From Candidatus Stahliibacteriota bacterium (lineage in GTDB: Bacteria; Hydrothermota; Tepidihabitantia; SM23-42), in the NCBI GenBank assembly GCA_004376785.1, contig SOIY01000260.1:1-16257 (forward strand): a stretch of 16,257 nt of DNA, read 5' to 3'. A model generated the notes under the pieces. It made no database searches and was not told the DNA's origin. It saw nothing but the letters and a program-made list of their open reading frames with translations. A program made the position numbers and the translations under genes. Shown one piece after another: positions 1 through 6,251 of the stretch (position 1 is the first letter of the stretch; each line of letters begins with the position of its first letter).

Positions 1-8
1 GTGTCCAT
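1..8 (-). CDS. Possible start of a further gene (partial, cut by window edge)
   Basis: The stop codon of the LeuD-like gene (TGA, 10-8) shares one base with an ATG at 8-6, in the arrangement TGATG that is common between translationally coupled genes. Only Met-Asp and part of a third codon lie inside the window, so the product cannot be named. No strong ribosome binding site is visible upstream. If real, it would be the fifth gene of the carbon-metabolism cluster. The ATG could equally be chance. Confidence 0.25.
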
Positions 9-508
9 CAATCCAACTTAAAATCTCCGTGTTTTTGAATATGGGCTAATAGCCCACCATCATTCAAAATGTTGAGCATTGCCTTTGGAAGAAAATGTGC
101 TTCAAGTTCAATGCTTTTTGTCTTATTTCTTATAATGCCTGTAGAGAGATTAACCTCAAGTTCATCACCCTGATCAATCTTGTCTGTATCACACTCGACA
201 AGAGGCAAACCTACATTGATTGCATTACGAAAGAAAATACGGGCAAATGACTTTGCCAGAACAGCAGAAACACCAGCAATTTTTATAATGGTTGGCGCAT
301 GTTCACGTGAACTACCAAGACCAAAATTGTTACCCGCCACAACAAAATCGCCCTTTGCCATATTCGATGCGAACTGTGTATCAGCATCTTCAAGCACATG
401 TTTGGCAAGTTCAGGCAGATTTGAACGGAGATGGAAGTATCTTCCAGGACAGATAAGATCCGTTGAAATGCTATCCCCGAACTTCCATACCTTGCCTTTT
501 AGGATCAT
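8..508 (-). CDS. LeuD/HacB-type small subunit of an aconitase-superfamily hydro-lyase
   Basis: This 166-residue protein is the swivelling small subunit of two-part isopropylmalate, homoaconitate or aconitate hydro-lyases, which isomerise a hydroxy-tricarboxylic or dicarboxylic acid through a dehydrated intermediate. Length is normal for LeuD. The phosphate/carboxylate-binding segment GNNFGLGSSREHAP (residues 59-72) is intact, and the early D-x-I-x-TDxIxPGRY region is present. The substrate-specificity loop just after PG reads RYFHLRS (23-29) rather than the YLRT typical of isopropylmalate isomerase or the YLVY of methanogen homoaconitase (family knowledge), so specificity is open. The ATG has a good GAGGAGG site. 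The gene follows citrate synthase, separated by a long stem-loop. It presumably pairs with the LeuC-like large subunit two genes upstream. I favour an aconitase role because of the neighbours; annotation as leucine-pathway LeuD is the alternative. Confidence 0.9.
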   Translation of the reverse strand: MILKGKVWKFGDSISTDLICPGRYFHLRSNLPELAKHVLEDADTQFASNMAKGDFVVAGNNFGLGSSREHAPTIIKIAGVSAVLAKSFARIFFRNAINVGLPLVECDTDKIDQGDELEVNLSTGIIRNKTKSIELEAHFLPKAMLNILNDGGLLAHIQKHGDFKLD

Positions 509-526
509 GCTTTCCTCCTCATTAAA

Positions 527-612
527 AACAGATATCAGATAACTGATATCAGATGACAGATTTTATTTTTTTACACTATCTGCCATCTGTTATCTGCTTT
601 CGGTTATCTGTT
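527..612 (-). repeat. Inverted heptad-repeat array forming a 35-bp imperfect stem-loop
   Basis: Positions 527-561 and 578-612 are inverted copies of each other, 28 of 35 positions matching by hand count, around a 16-nt AT-rich loop. Each arm is built of 7-bp units: on the plus strand AACAGAT/ATCAGAT-type units on the left, TATCTGC/CATCTGT-type units on the right. In the mRNA (minus strand) the stem begins at the citrate synthase stop codon (611-613) and ends in a T-run just before the ribosome binding site of the LeuD-like gene. It could therefore act as an attenuator, an mRNA-stabilising end or a processing site. Function is inferred. Confidence 0.8.
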
Positions 613-1891
613 ATCCTTTTGCTACTGCCTGTTTCATCCATTCAGTTGTAACTGATTTTGGTCTCTCAATTGCTTCACCCAGGGCACGGCTGACAATAAG
701 TTGGGAACACATACCTAATGCCCTTGAAACACCAAACAGAACTGTATAGTATTCGAATTCAGTTAAGCCAAAATGGTAGAGCAAACAACCAGAGGCAGCA
801 TCAACATTGGGCCATGGATCTTTTGCCTTACCGTGTTCTCTTAAAACATCTGGGATAACTTTGAATACTTTAGCTACGATCTGGAATAGATCATCATCAG
901 CACAAACCCTGGAACCAAATTCATGGAATGCAGTAAAACGCGGGTCAGTAACCCTTAAAACAGCATGCCCGTACCCAGGAATTACCTGTCCTGAATTCAG
1001 GGTATCCCATGCAAACTGGCGTAACTGGTCTTCTGTTGGTACGCCGCCAAATTTATCCTTAACCATGATAGCCCAACGTAAACACATCTGATTTGCTAAT
1101 CCATGCAAGGGTCCAGCAAGACCATTAAGACCTGCTGAAACCGCATAATAAGCATCAGAGAGCGCAGAACCAACACAATGACATGTATGGGCACTAACAT
1201 TACCACCCTCATGATCAGTATGTAGAACCATATACAGGCGCATCAGATTTGCAAATTCACCTGTAGGATCATCAAGACCAAGCATACGAGCATAATCACC
1301 AGCCCAATCAAGGCTTGGATCAGGCTCAATACGTGGACCTTTATTAAATCGCATACGATAAATTCCTGCGGCAAGTGTTGGTAATTTGGCGATCAGATTC
1401 AAACAATCTTCAAGAGTGGAATCCCAGTATTCAGTCTTTTTCATGCCCTCATTGTATTTCTTTTTGAATACTGATTCCTTTTCCATAGCGAGAATTCCAA
1501 GACTGAACATCACCATAGGATGTGAATCCTTGGGCATTGCTTCAAGTGTTTTCCAAACATAATCAGGGACTTCGGACCGTGATTTCAAGTCCTTTTTTAA
1601 ATCTTCCAGAGCCTCATTATCAGGCATTTCACCGGTAACAAGAAGATAGAATACTGCCTCAGGTAACTGATCCTTCAATTCTCCAATTGGTGTTCCACGA
1701 ATTATCAAACCCTTATCAGGTGGAACGACTGAAGTATCACAGACAAGTGCCTTAACACCCCGCATACCTCCGTATGCCTGAGCTACACTTACCTCAGATA
1801 TCACCTTGTTTGCATGTTCTTTTACAAAACCCTTAATTTCATCCCGTAATTGTGGGATCTTTTGTGCCAGTTTTTCTTTTAGTTTAGCCAT
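611..1891 (-). CDS. gltA: Citrate (si)-synthase, eukaryote-like long type
   Basis: Condenses oxaloacetate with acetyl-CoA to give citrate, the entry step of the TCA cycle, in the cytoplasm. The 426-residue protein resembles the mitochondrial type rather than the usual bacterial GltA. It has an N-terminal extension, the segment HTDHEGGNVSAH (224-235), and all three catalytic residues in recognisable settings: His263 in GPLHGLANQ, His309 in PGYGHAVLR and Asp364 in WPNVDAASG (equivalent to pig His274, His320 and Asp375). The start follows AAAGGAG with 7 nt spacing. It lies between the large and small subunit genes of the LeuCD-like hydro-lyase. Upstream is a perfect TATAAT without a clear -35 and a palindrome-rich spacer. 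Eukaryote-like citrate synthases are known in some bacteria such as Geobacter, so this is unusual but not unique. A methylcitrate synthase role is less likely. Confidence 0.95.
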   Translation of the reverse strand: MAKLKEKLAQKIPQLRDEIKGFVKEHANKVISEVSVAQAYGGMRGVKALVCDTSVVPPDKGLIIRGTPIGELKDQLPEAVFYLLVTGEMPDNEALEDLKKDLKSRSEVPDYVWKTLEAMPKDSHPMVMFSLGILAMEKESVFKKKYNEGMKKTEYWDSTLEDCLNLIAKLPTLAAGIYRMRFNKGPRIEPDPSLDWAGDYARMLGLDDPTGEFANLMRLYMVLHTDHEGGNVSAHTCHCVGSALSDAYYAVSAGLNGLAGPLHGLANQMCLRWAIMVKDKFGGVPTEDQLRQFAWDTLNSGQVIPGYGHAVLRVTDPRFTAFHEFGSRVCADDDLFQIVAKVFKVIPDVLREHGKAKDPWPNVDAASGCLLYHFGLTEFEYYTVLFGVSRALGMCSQLIVSRALGEAIERPKSVTTEWMKQAVAKG

Positions 1892-1919
1892 AATTTATCT
1901 CCTTTTTTTTAAAACACTA

Positions 1920-1925
1920 ATTATA
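1920..1925 (-). promoter_or_regulatory. Possible -10 box for citrate synthase
   Basis: A perfect TATAAT on the minus strand would start transcription near 1913, leaving a leader of about 22 nt that holds the AAAGGAG ribosome binding site. No convincing -35 lies 16-18 bp upstream; a TTGACG at 1936-1931 is only 5 bp away. If used, it may need an activator, or the gene may be read mainly from the LeuC-like promoter. Confidence 0.35.
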
Positions 1926-1936
1926 AAATACGTCAA

Positions 1937-2125
1937 TCATTGTACGGCATCTTTCTCAATGTCTCTCTCGACATCGCAGTCTCGAGACAAGATGGAATTT
2001 CGAAATGAGACAGGGCCCGCCCCGTGAAATACAAGAAATTGTATGTTTGAGTATATCAGTCTTTTTGCTACAGTTGTCTCTTTTGATATCATAAGTCCTT
2101 TTCTATTATTTCACAGGGTCCATAT
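1937..2125. other. Palindrome-rich intergenic spacer
   Basis: This is the middle of the 269-bp gap between the LeuC-like gene and citrate synthase. It contains no credible gene. It holds ATGTC-6-GACAT (1959-1974), the 10-bp palindromes GTCTCGAGAC (1979-1988) and ATTTCGAAAT (1997-2006), GGGCCC (2013-2018), and inverted copies of GTGAAATA (2024-2031 and 2107-2114). GAGACA occurs twice (1984-1989 and 2007-2012). A GC-rich patch around 2013-2024 stands out from the AT-rich surroundings. It could be an operator region, a transcript-end structure, or the remnant of a small inverted-repeat element. Confidence 0.45.
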
Positions 2126-2146
2126 CGTTTGACGTTCAACGTTTAA
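2126..2146 (+). repeat. Three-unit heptad repeat (CGTTYRA)
   Basis: The units CGTTTGA, CGTTCAA and CGTTTAA follow one another without gaps, just downstream of the LeuC-like stop codon. The 7-bp period matches the arrays at 527-612 and 12156-12197, although the sequence differs. Only three units are present, so chance cannot be excluded. Confidence 0.5.
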
Positions 2147-2160
2147 CATGTTTTTAAGTA

Positions 2161-3471
2161 TTATCTATTTCCTTTCGCTTTTTTACCCGTATTCACCATT
2201 ATTTTTTCCTTTTTAGCCTTCTTTATCATTTCTCTGGGGTCACTTATTTTGCCTTTAATTGCTGAGTAAGCAGCTGTCGCCGGTGATGCAAGATAAACAA
2301 ATGCCTCAGGGTTACCCATCCTTCCCTTAAAATTTCTATTTGCAGTTGATAGACACACTTCTCCATCACCAAGCACACCTTCATGAACACCTACGCAGGG
2401 GCCACATCCTGGACCCATTATGATTGCGCCTGCCTGAACAAAGATTTTTAACAAACCGAGTTTCATTGCATTAAGATAAATCTCGCGCGATGCAGGAACA
2501 ACAATTAACCGTGTATCAAAAGCACGCTTTTTACCCTTTAGTATCTTTGCCGCAATCTCTAAATCCTCTATACGACCATTTGTACAAGTCCCAATAAAGA
2601 CTTGGTCAACTTTTTTCCCTTTAGCCGCACTTATCGGTCTTGTATTGTCAACTGTATGAGGAAAAGCAATTTGGGGTTCTATTTTACTGACATCAATTTT
2701 TATGATCTTTTCGTATTTTGCGTCTATATCAGGAATCTGTGCTTTCCATTCCTTAAGCCTTCCACAGGACTTTAAATATTCCCTGGTAGTTTTGTCAGAG
2801 GCAATGAGCCCAACCTTTGCCCCGGCTTCCACTGCCATATTTGATAAAACAAATCGGGATTCCATTGACATTTTCTCTATTGTTTCACCACCAAATTCAA
2901 GTGCCTTATACGTTGCGCCATCAGCACCAATCATACCTATTAAATATAAAATAAGATCCTTAGAATAAACACCTGATTGAAATTTGCCATTAATTTCAAC
3001 TCTAAAGGTCTCTGGTACTTTAAACCAGGTCTTGCCAATTACCATGCCAATGGCAACATCAGTCGAACCCATGCCTGTAGCAAAAGCTCCTAACGCACCA
3101 GCAGTACACGTATGAGAATCCCCACCAATTACTACGTCACCAGGTTTGACAAAGGATTCAACCAGTCTTTGATGAATAACTCCATCGCCGATCTCAGAAA
3201 GAATTGCGCCTGACTTTTTGCTAAATTCCCGAAGAAGCATATGGTCATTCGACAACTCCTTTCGTGGAGAAGGCGCTGCGTGATCAAGAAAAAATATTGA
3301 TTTTGCTGCCTTAACCTTGTTTATATTCATCTTTTGAAGTTGTCTAACACCAAGAGGACCAGTACCATCTTGAAATGCTGCAACATCAACTTTAGCAATA
3401 ACAATGTCGCCTGCACAGGCATCTTGCCCGCTCTTTTCTGATAAAATCTTTTCTGCTAAGGTTTTACCCAT
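2161..3471 (-). CDS. LeuC/HacA-type large (Fe-S) subunit of an aconitase-superfamily hydro-lyase
   Basis: This 436-residue protein is the catalytic subunit that holds a [4Fe-4S] cluster. The three expected ligands are Cys296 (GTCTNGR) and Cys356 and Cys359 (GPGCGPC). Other family blocks are LDHAAPS (62-68), GGDSHTCTAGALG (116-128) followed by GMGSTD, and a C-terminal SPATAAYSA. Size and motifs fit the archaeal-type isopropylmalate/homoaconitate family rather than the fused roughly 900-residue aconitases AcnA and AcnB. It needs a small subunit, and the LeuD-like protein encoded downstream of citrate synthase is the obvious partner. With citrate synthase and an isocitrate dehydrogenase-type gene on either side, aconitase activity (citrate to isocitrate) is the most economical inference. 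Isopropylmalate isomerase remains possible. The ATG follows GGAGG, and the gene has its own promoter. Confidence 0.9.
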   Translation of the reverse strand: MGKTLAEKILSEKSGQDACAGDIVIAKVDVAAFQDGTGPLGVRQLQKMNINKVKAAKSIFFLDHAAPSPRKELSNDHMLLREFSKKSGAILSEIGDGVIHQRLVESFVKPGDVVIGGDSHTCTAGALGAFATGMGSTDVAIGMVIGKTWFKVPETFRVEINGKFQSGVYSKDLILYLIGMIGADGATYKALEFGGETIEKMSMESRFVLSNMAVEAGAKVGLIASDKTTREYLKSCGRLKEWKAQIPDIDAKYEKIIKIDVSKIEPQIAFPHTVDNTRPISAAKGKKVDQVFIGTCTNGRIEDLEIAAKILKGKKRAFDTRLIVVPASREIYLNAMKLGLLKIFVQAGAIIMGPGCGPCVGVHEGVLGDGEVCLSTANRNFKGRMGNPEAFVYLASPATAAYSAIKGKISDPREMIKKAKKEKIMVNTGKKAKGNR

Positions 3472-3560
3472 TTTGCCTCCATTTATTAGTTGATGCTGAA
3501 TAGCAACTATCCGTAACGATTTAATCTTGCCAATATTTTGTTTTCAAATTAACTGATTGT

Positions 3561-3588
3561 ATTATAGCCAAATTGTGGGGAAAGTCAA
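3561..3588 (-). promoter_or_regulatory. Promoter of the LeuC-like gene
   Basis: On the minus strand, -35 TTGACT (3588-3583), a 16-bp spacer, and -10 TATAAT (3566-3561). Transcription would start near 3554, giving a leader of about 83 nt with a small 6-bp stem (TAGTTG/CAACTA, 3487-3509) ahead of the GGAGG site. An AT-only inverted repeat (3598-3612) lies between this promoter and the stop codon of the dehydrogenase gene and might weakly end the upstream transcript. Confidence 0.75.
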
Positions 3589-3633
3589 TAAATTGGATAT
3601 TTTTCAAAAATACGGAAAGGATAATTCTTACTA

Positions 3634-4764
3634 TTATATTTTCTTGTATTTCTTAGCGATATCTTCTGCTACCTCAAGGGTCTTTGATATACCTCCCAAA
3701 TCATAGGTCTTTACCTTTCCTTCTTTAATATTCAGTGCGATAGCTTCTTCTAAATTCTCAGCCTTCTCATTTTCTCCAAGCCATTCAAGCATAAGTCTGA
3801 CTGCGTGAAGTGTGGCAATTGGATTTACCTTGTACTGACCTGTGTATTTAGGAGCAGAACCGTGTACTGGCTCAAAGACTGCATATTCATCGCTTATGTT
3901 TGCACCGGCAGCAAAACCGAGTCCACCAACAAGTTGACCACAAAGGTCAGAGACAATATCACCGAACATGTTTGACGAAACAAGCACGCTATAATTCTGC
4001 GGATTCTTTACCAACCACATGCACATCGCATCGATATTTGCCTCCCATAATTCAATATCTGGATATTCATCTTTTTGAATCTTTCTTGCTTCTCGTACCA
4101 TCAATCCTGATGTCTCTCGTAATACATTTGGCTTTTCTACTACGGTCACGCTTGGCCTATTCATCTTTATTGCATAGTCAAATGCCTTTCTTATAATTCT
4201 TTTACAACCTTCAACTGTGAATATCCGACATGACAGGGCGATCTTGTCAGCTGGAACATCTTGGAATTTTTTCATCTTTATGTGATGTTTAAGTAGCGCT
4301 GATTTTATCTCTTCTGGCAAAGGGTGGAATTCAACCCCAGAATATAAACCCTCGGTATTCTCCCTGAAAATTACAATATCTATATCATCCCGGTAATTGA
4401 GCGGATTACCAGGATATGCCTTAGCTGGTCTTATATTTGCATACAGATTAAAAAACTGGCGTAAACCAACAATAGGTGAATAATAAGAATGTCCTTTGCC
4501 CTGTAGTTCAGGCATAAGTTCTTTCTCGGATTCTTGTTTTGGTTTTGATGTAATAGCACCAAATAGACAGCAATCCGCCTTCTTAAGCATCTCGATTGTT
4601 CTTTCAGGTAGAGGATTTGCCTCTTTACACCAGAACTCCCAACCAATATCACCATAAATATATTCTGCATCGAGTGCAATTTCATCCAACACTATTTTTG
4701 CGGCTTCGATGACTTCTTTACCTACCCCATCTCCAGGTAGAACTGCAATCTTATGTCTTGCCAT
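3634..4764 (-). CDS. icd: Isocitrate dehydrogenase-type beta-decarboxylating dehydrogenase
   Basis: The 376-residue protein belongs to the isocitrate/isopropylmalate dehydrogenase family, which oxidises and decarboxylates a 2-hydroxy acid with NAD(P). Blocks in order: LPGDGVGKEV (9-18), RENTEGLYSG (134-143), VEKPNV (209-214), the metal-binding Asp245, Asp269 and Asp273, and EPVHGSAPKYTGQ (298-310). Aligned by eye to E. coli Icd, Ser96 matches the isocitrate-binding Ser113, and Arg102, Arg112, Arg134 and Tyr141 match Arg119, Arg129, Arg153 and Tyr160. Asn115 is replaced by Ile98. Lys306, Tyr307 and Val313 sit where Lys344, Tyr345 and Val351 favour NADP. The conserved Ser and the citrate synthase neighbour favour isocitrate as substrate, giving 2-oxoglutarate. 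Isopropylmalate or homoisocitrate dehydrogenase are the alternatives. The ATG follows AGGAGG. It is the first gene of the cluster, behind a consensus promoter. Confidence 0.88.
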   Translation of the reverse strand: MARHKIAVLPGDGVGKEVIEAAKIVLDEIALDAEYIYGDIGWEFWCKEANPLPERTIEMLKKADCCLFGAITSKPKQESEKELMPELQGKGHSYYSPIVGLRQFFNLYANIRPAKAYPGNPLNYRDDIDIVIFRENTEGLYSGVEFHPLPEEIKSALLKHHIKMKKFQDVPADKIALSCRIFTVEGCKRIIRKAFDYAIKMNRPSVTVVEKPNVLRETSGLMVREARKIQKDEYPDIELWEANIDAMCMWLVKNPQNYSVLVSSNMFGDIVSDLCGQLVGGLGFAAGANISDEYAVFEPVHGSAPKYTGQYKVNPIATLHAVRLMLEWLGENEKAENLEEAIALNIKEGKVKTYDLGGISKTLEVAEDIAKKYKKI

Positions 4765-4822
4765 TAAACCTCCTCTAATATGTCAGAAACCTAAAAGTCC
4801 AAAACACCTAAAATTGCGGAAG

Positions 4823-4843
4823 AGCCTTTTGCCTTCTGCCTCT
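4823..4843 (+). repeat. Three-unit heptad repeat (TGCCTTY) in the icd leader
   Basis: AGCCTTT, TGCCTTC and TGCCTCT are three adjacent 7-bp units inside the transcribed leader of the isocitrate dehydrogenase-type gene. On the mRNA they read as purine-rich AAAGGC-like units. A second direct repeat, ACCTAAAA, occurs at 4789 and 4806. This is the fourth place in the window where a short tandem sequence has a period of 7, but the array is short and may be chance. Confidence 0.4.
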
Positions 4844-4878
4844 TGTAATTTAATATCTCTTTGAAAAAATCACGGCAC

Positions 4879-4907
4879 ATTATACTAAACAACTGCATTG
4901 CTGTCAA
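4879..4907 (-). promoter_or_regulatory. Consensus promoter for the icd-type gene
   Basis: On the minus strand, TTGACA (4907-4902), a 17-bp spacer, and TATAAT (4884-4879): both hexamers are perfect. Transcription should start near 4872, leaving a leader of about 108 nt before the AGGAGG site and ATG. The leader carries the heptad repeat at 4823-4843. No known riboswitch was recognised in it. The 254-bp gap to the divergent DUF512 gene holds this promoter, the leader and the DUF512 promoter, and no gene. Confidence 0.88.
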
Positions 4908-4984
4908 GAACACGATTTATATCAAAATTAAAACACGAAAACCGATAAATATCAACCATGCCTTGTACAAGGTTAAAGAAACAC

Positions 4985-5013
4985 TTGAATTTTATTGAAA
5001 ATTGTCTTATAAT
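4985..5013 (+). promoter_or_regulatory. Promoter of the DUF512-der-plsY-gpsA operon, probably leaderless
   Basis: TTGAAT (4985-4990), a 17-bp spacer and a perfect TATAAT (5008-5013). The ATG of the first gene starts at 5019, only 5 nt after the -10 box, so the expected start of transcription falls on or next to the start codon. An in-frame TAA (5010-5012) lies within the -10 box, so no longer reading frame is possible, and no Shine-Dalgarno sequence precedes the ATG. Confidence 0.75.
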
Positions 5014-5018
5014 TCTTT

Positions 5019-6251
5019 ATGGTTAGGATCGCTTATTCACGAGAGAAAAAAATCCCGAATAGTACACTATTATTAAGCATTAATGACCAGAAGATTGATG
5101 ATTTTTTAGAATACCAATTCTACAACGATATAACAAATACTCGAAAGATATTAATTGAAAATAAAGGTGTAAAAAAAGAAGTCGTGTTTGAGCCAGATGA
5201 AAAAATAGCAATTGAGTTGGAAGAACCAGTATATCGACAATGTGAGAATGATTGCGATTTCTGTTTTATTAATGGCCTTCCCAAAGGATTAAGGAAAAAG
5301 CTTTATTTCAGAGATGATGATTACCGGCTTTCTTTTCTGATTGGCAATTTTTTGAGTTTAACAAATATCAGTAAACATGATATACAGAGGATTGGCAGAC
5401 TGAAGCTCTCACCCCTTTATGTATCAGTACATACTACTGACCCAAAATTGCGGAGAAGAATATTCAAAAATGATAAAGCAGGATTAATTATGCAGCATCT
5501 CTCGTCCCTTATTGATAATAATATTAATATACACTGTCAGATTGTGGTAATTCCTGGTGTTACTGATGGCGTAAATCTGTTTAAAACAATTACTGATTTA
5601 AGCACGTTATATCCTGGGATAAGTTCAATTGGCGTAGTTCCAGTGGGAAAAACAAAGCATGTAAATAGCATACCTATGGTTTCAAGAAAATTAGCCCAAA
5701 AGACTATTAGCTTAGTAGAAGAATTTCATAAAAAATTCAGGAAGAAGTACAAAACAGGAATGGTCTATCTTGCTGATGAGTTTTATATCAAAGCGGGGTT
5801 ACCCATACCAGAAGCACAGTACTATGGTGATTTTCCCCAGTATGAAAATGGCATAGGAATGGCAAGAAAGTTTATCAATGAAATAAAAGCTTTAAATAAT
5901 ACAAAAAAGATAAAAGGCAAATTCTTGATTCTTACAGGCAGATTAGCATTGCCATTCTTGGAACAGCTGAAAAGGAGGTTGGAAAAGCTTAGATGTATAG
6001 AAAATGGAAATATTGATGTACTTGCAGTCGATAATCTTTTTTTTGGAAATTCAGTAACTGTATCAGGTTTAATCAGCGGTGCTGATTTTGTACGAACCAT
6101 AAGTAAGTGTGAGAAAAAGTACGATCGCATCATCTTACCGCCGACTTGCGTTAATGATTCTGGCAGATTTATCGACGATAAAACAATCAATGATAATCGA
6201 ATAATTGTTTCACCACATAATATTAAAGAATTGATAAAATGTCTACAGTAA
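5019..6251 (+). CDS. Radical SAM / DUF512 family protein (PDZ-like N-terminus)
   Basis: The 410-residue protein fits the widespread but poorly characterised family described as Fe-S oxidoreductases related to NifB/MoaA. A short PDZ-like N-terminus (about 3-35, with LLLSINDQKIDDFLEY) precedes a cluster-binding motif C-x3-C-x2-C (Cys75, Cys79, Cys82), followed by the family signature LPKGLRK...DDDYRLSFLIGNF. The C-terminal DUF512 region contains the NLFFGNSVTVSGL block and ILPPTCVNDSGRF. The molecular function is not known; the cysteines suggest a 4Fe-4S cluster. It overlaps der by 13 nt. I recall this family next to der in Firmicutes, so the pairing is probably conserved. The start is fixed by an in-frame stop 7 nt upstream. 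The N-terminus is slightly short for the family but covers the PDZ-like strand region. Confidence 0.9.
   Translation: MVRIAYSREKKIPNSTLLLSINDQKIDDFLEYQFYNDITNTRKILIENKGVKKEVVFEPDEKIAIELEEPVYRQCENDCDFCFINGLPKGLRKKLYFRDDDYRLSFLIGNFLSLTNISKHDIQRIGRLKLSPLYVSVHTTDPKLRRRIFKNDKAGLIMQHLSSLIDNNINIHCQIVVIPGVTDGVNLFKTITDLSTLYPGISSIGVVPVGKTKHVNSIPMVSRKLAQKTISLVEEFHKKFRKKYKTGMVYLADEFYIKAGLPIPEAQYYGDFPQYENGIGMARKFINEIKALNNTKKIKGKFLILTGRLALPFLEQLKRRLEKLRCIENGNIDVLAVDNLFFGNSVTVSGLISGADFVRTISKCEKKYDRIILPPTCVNDSGRFIDDKTINDNRIIVSPHNIKELIKCLQ

Noticed and set aside
527..612. CRISPR array
   Set aside because: Units are 7 bp with no spacers and lie in inverted orientation; no cas genes are seen.
8..4764. Leucine biosynthesis operon leuBCD
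   Set aside because: No isopropylmalate synthase is present, citrate synthase interrupts the subunit genes, and the dehydrogenase keeps the isocitrate-binding serine. Not fully excluded.
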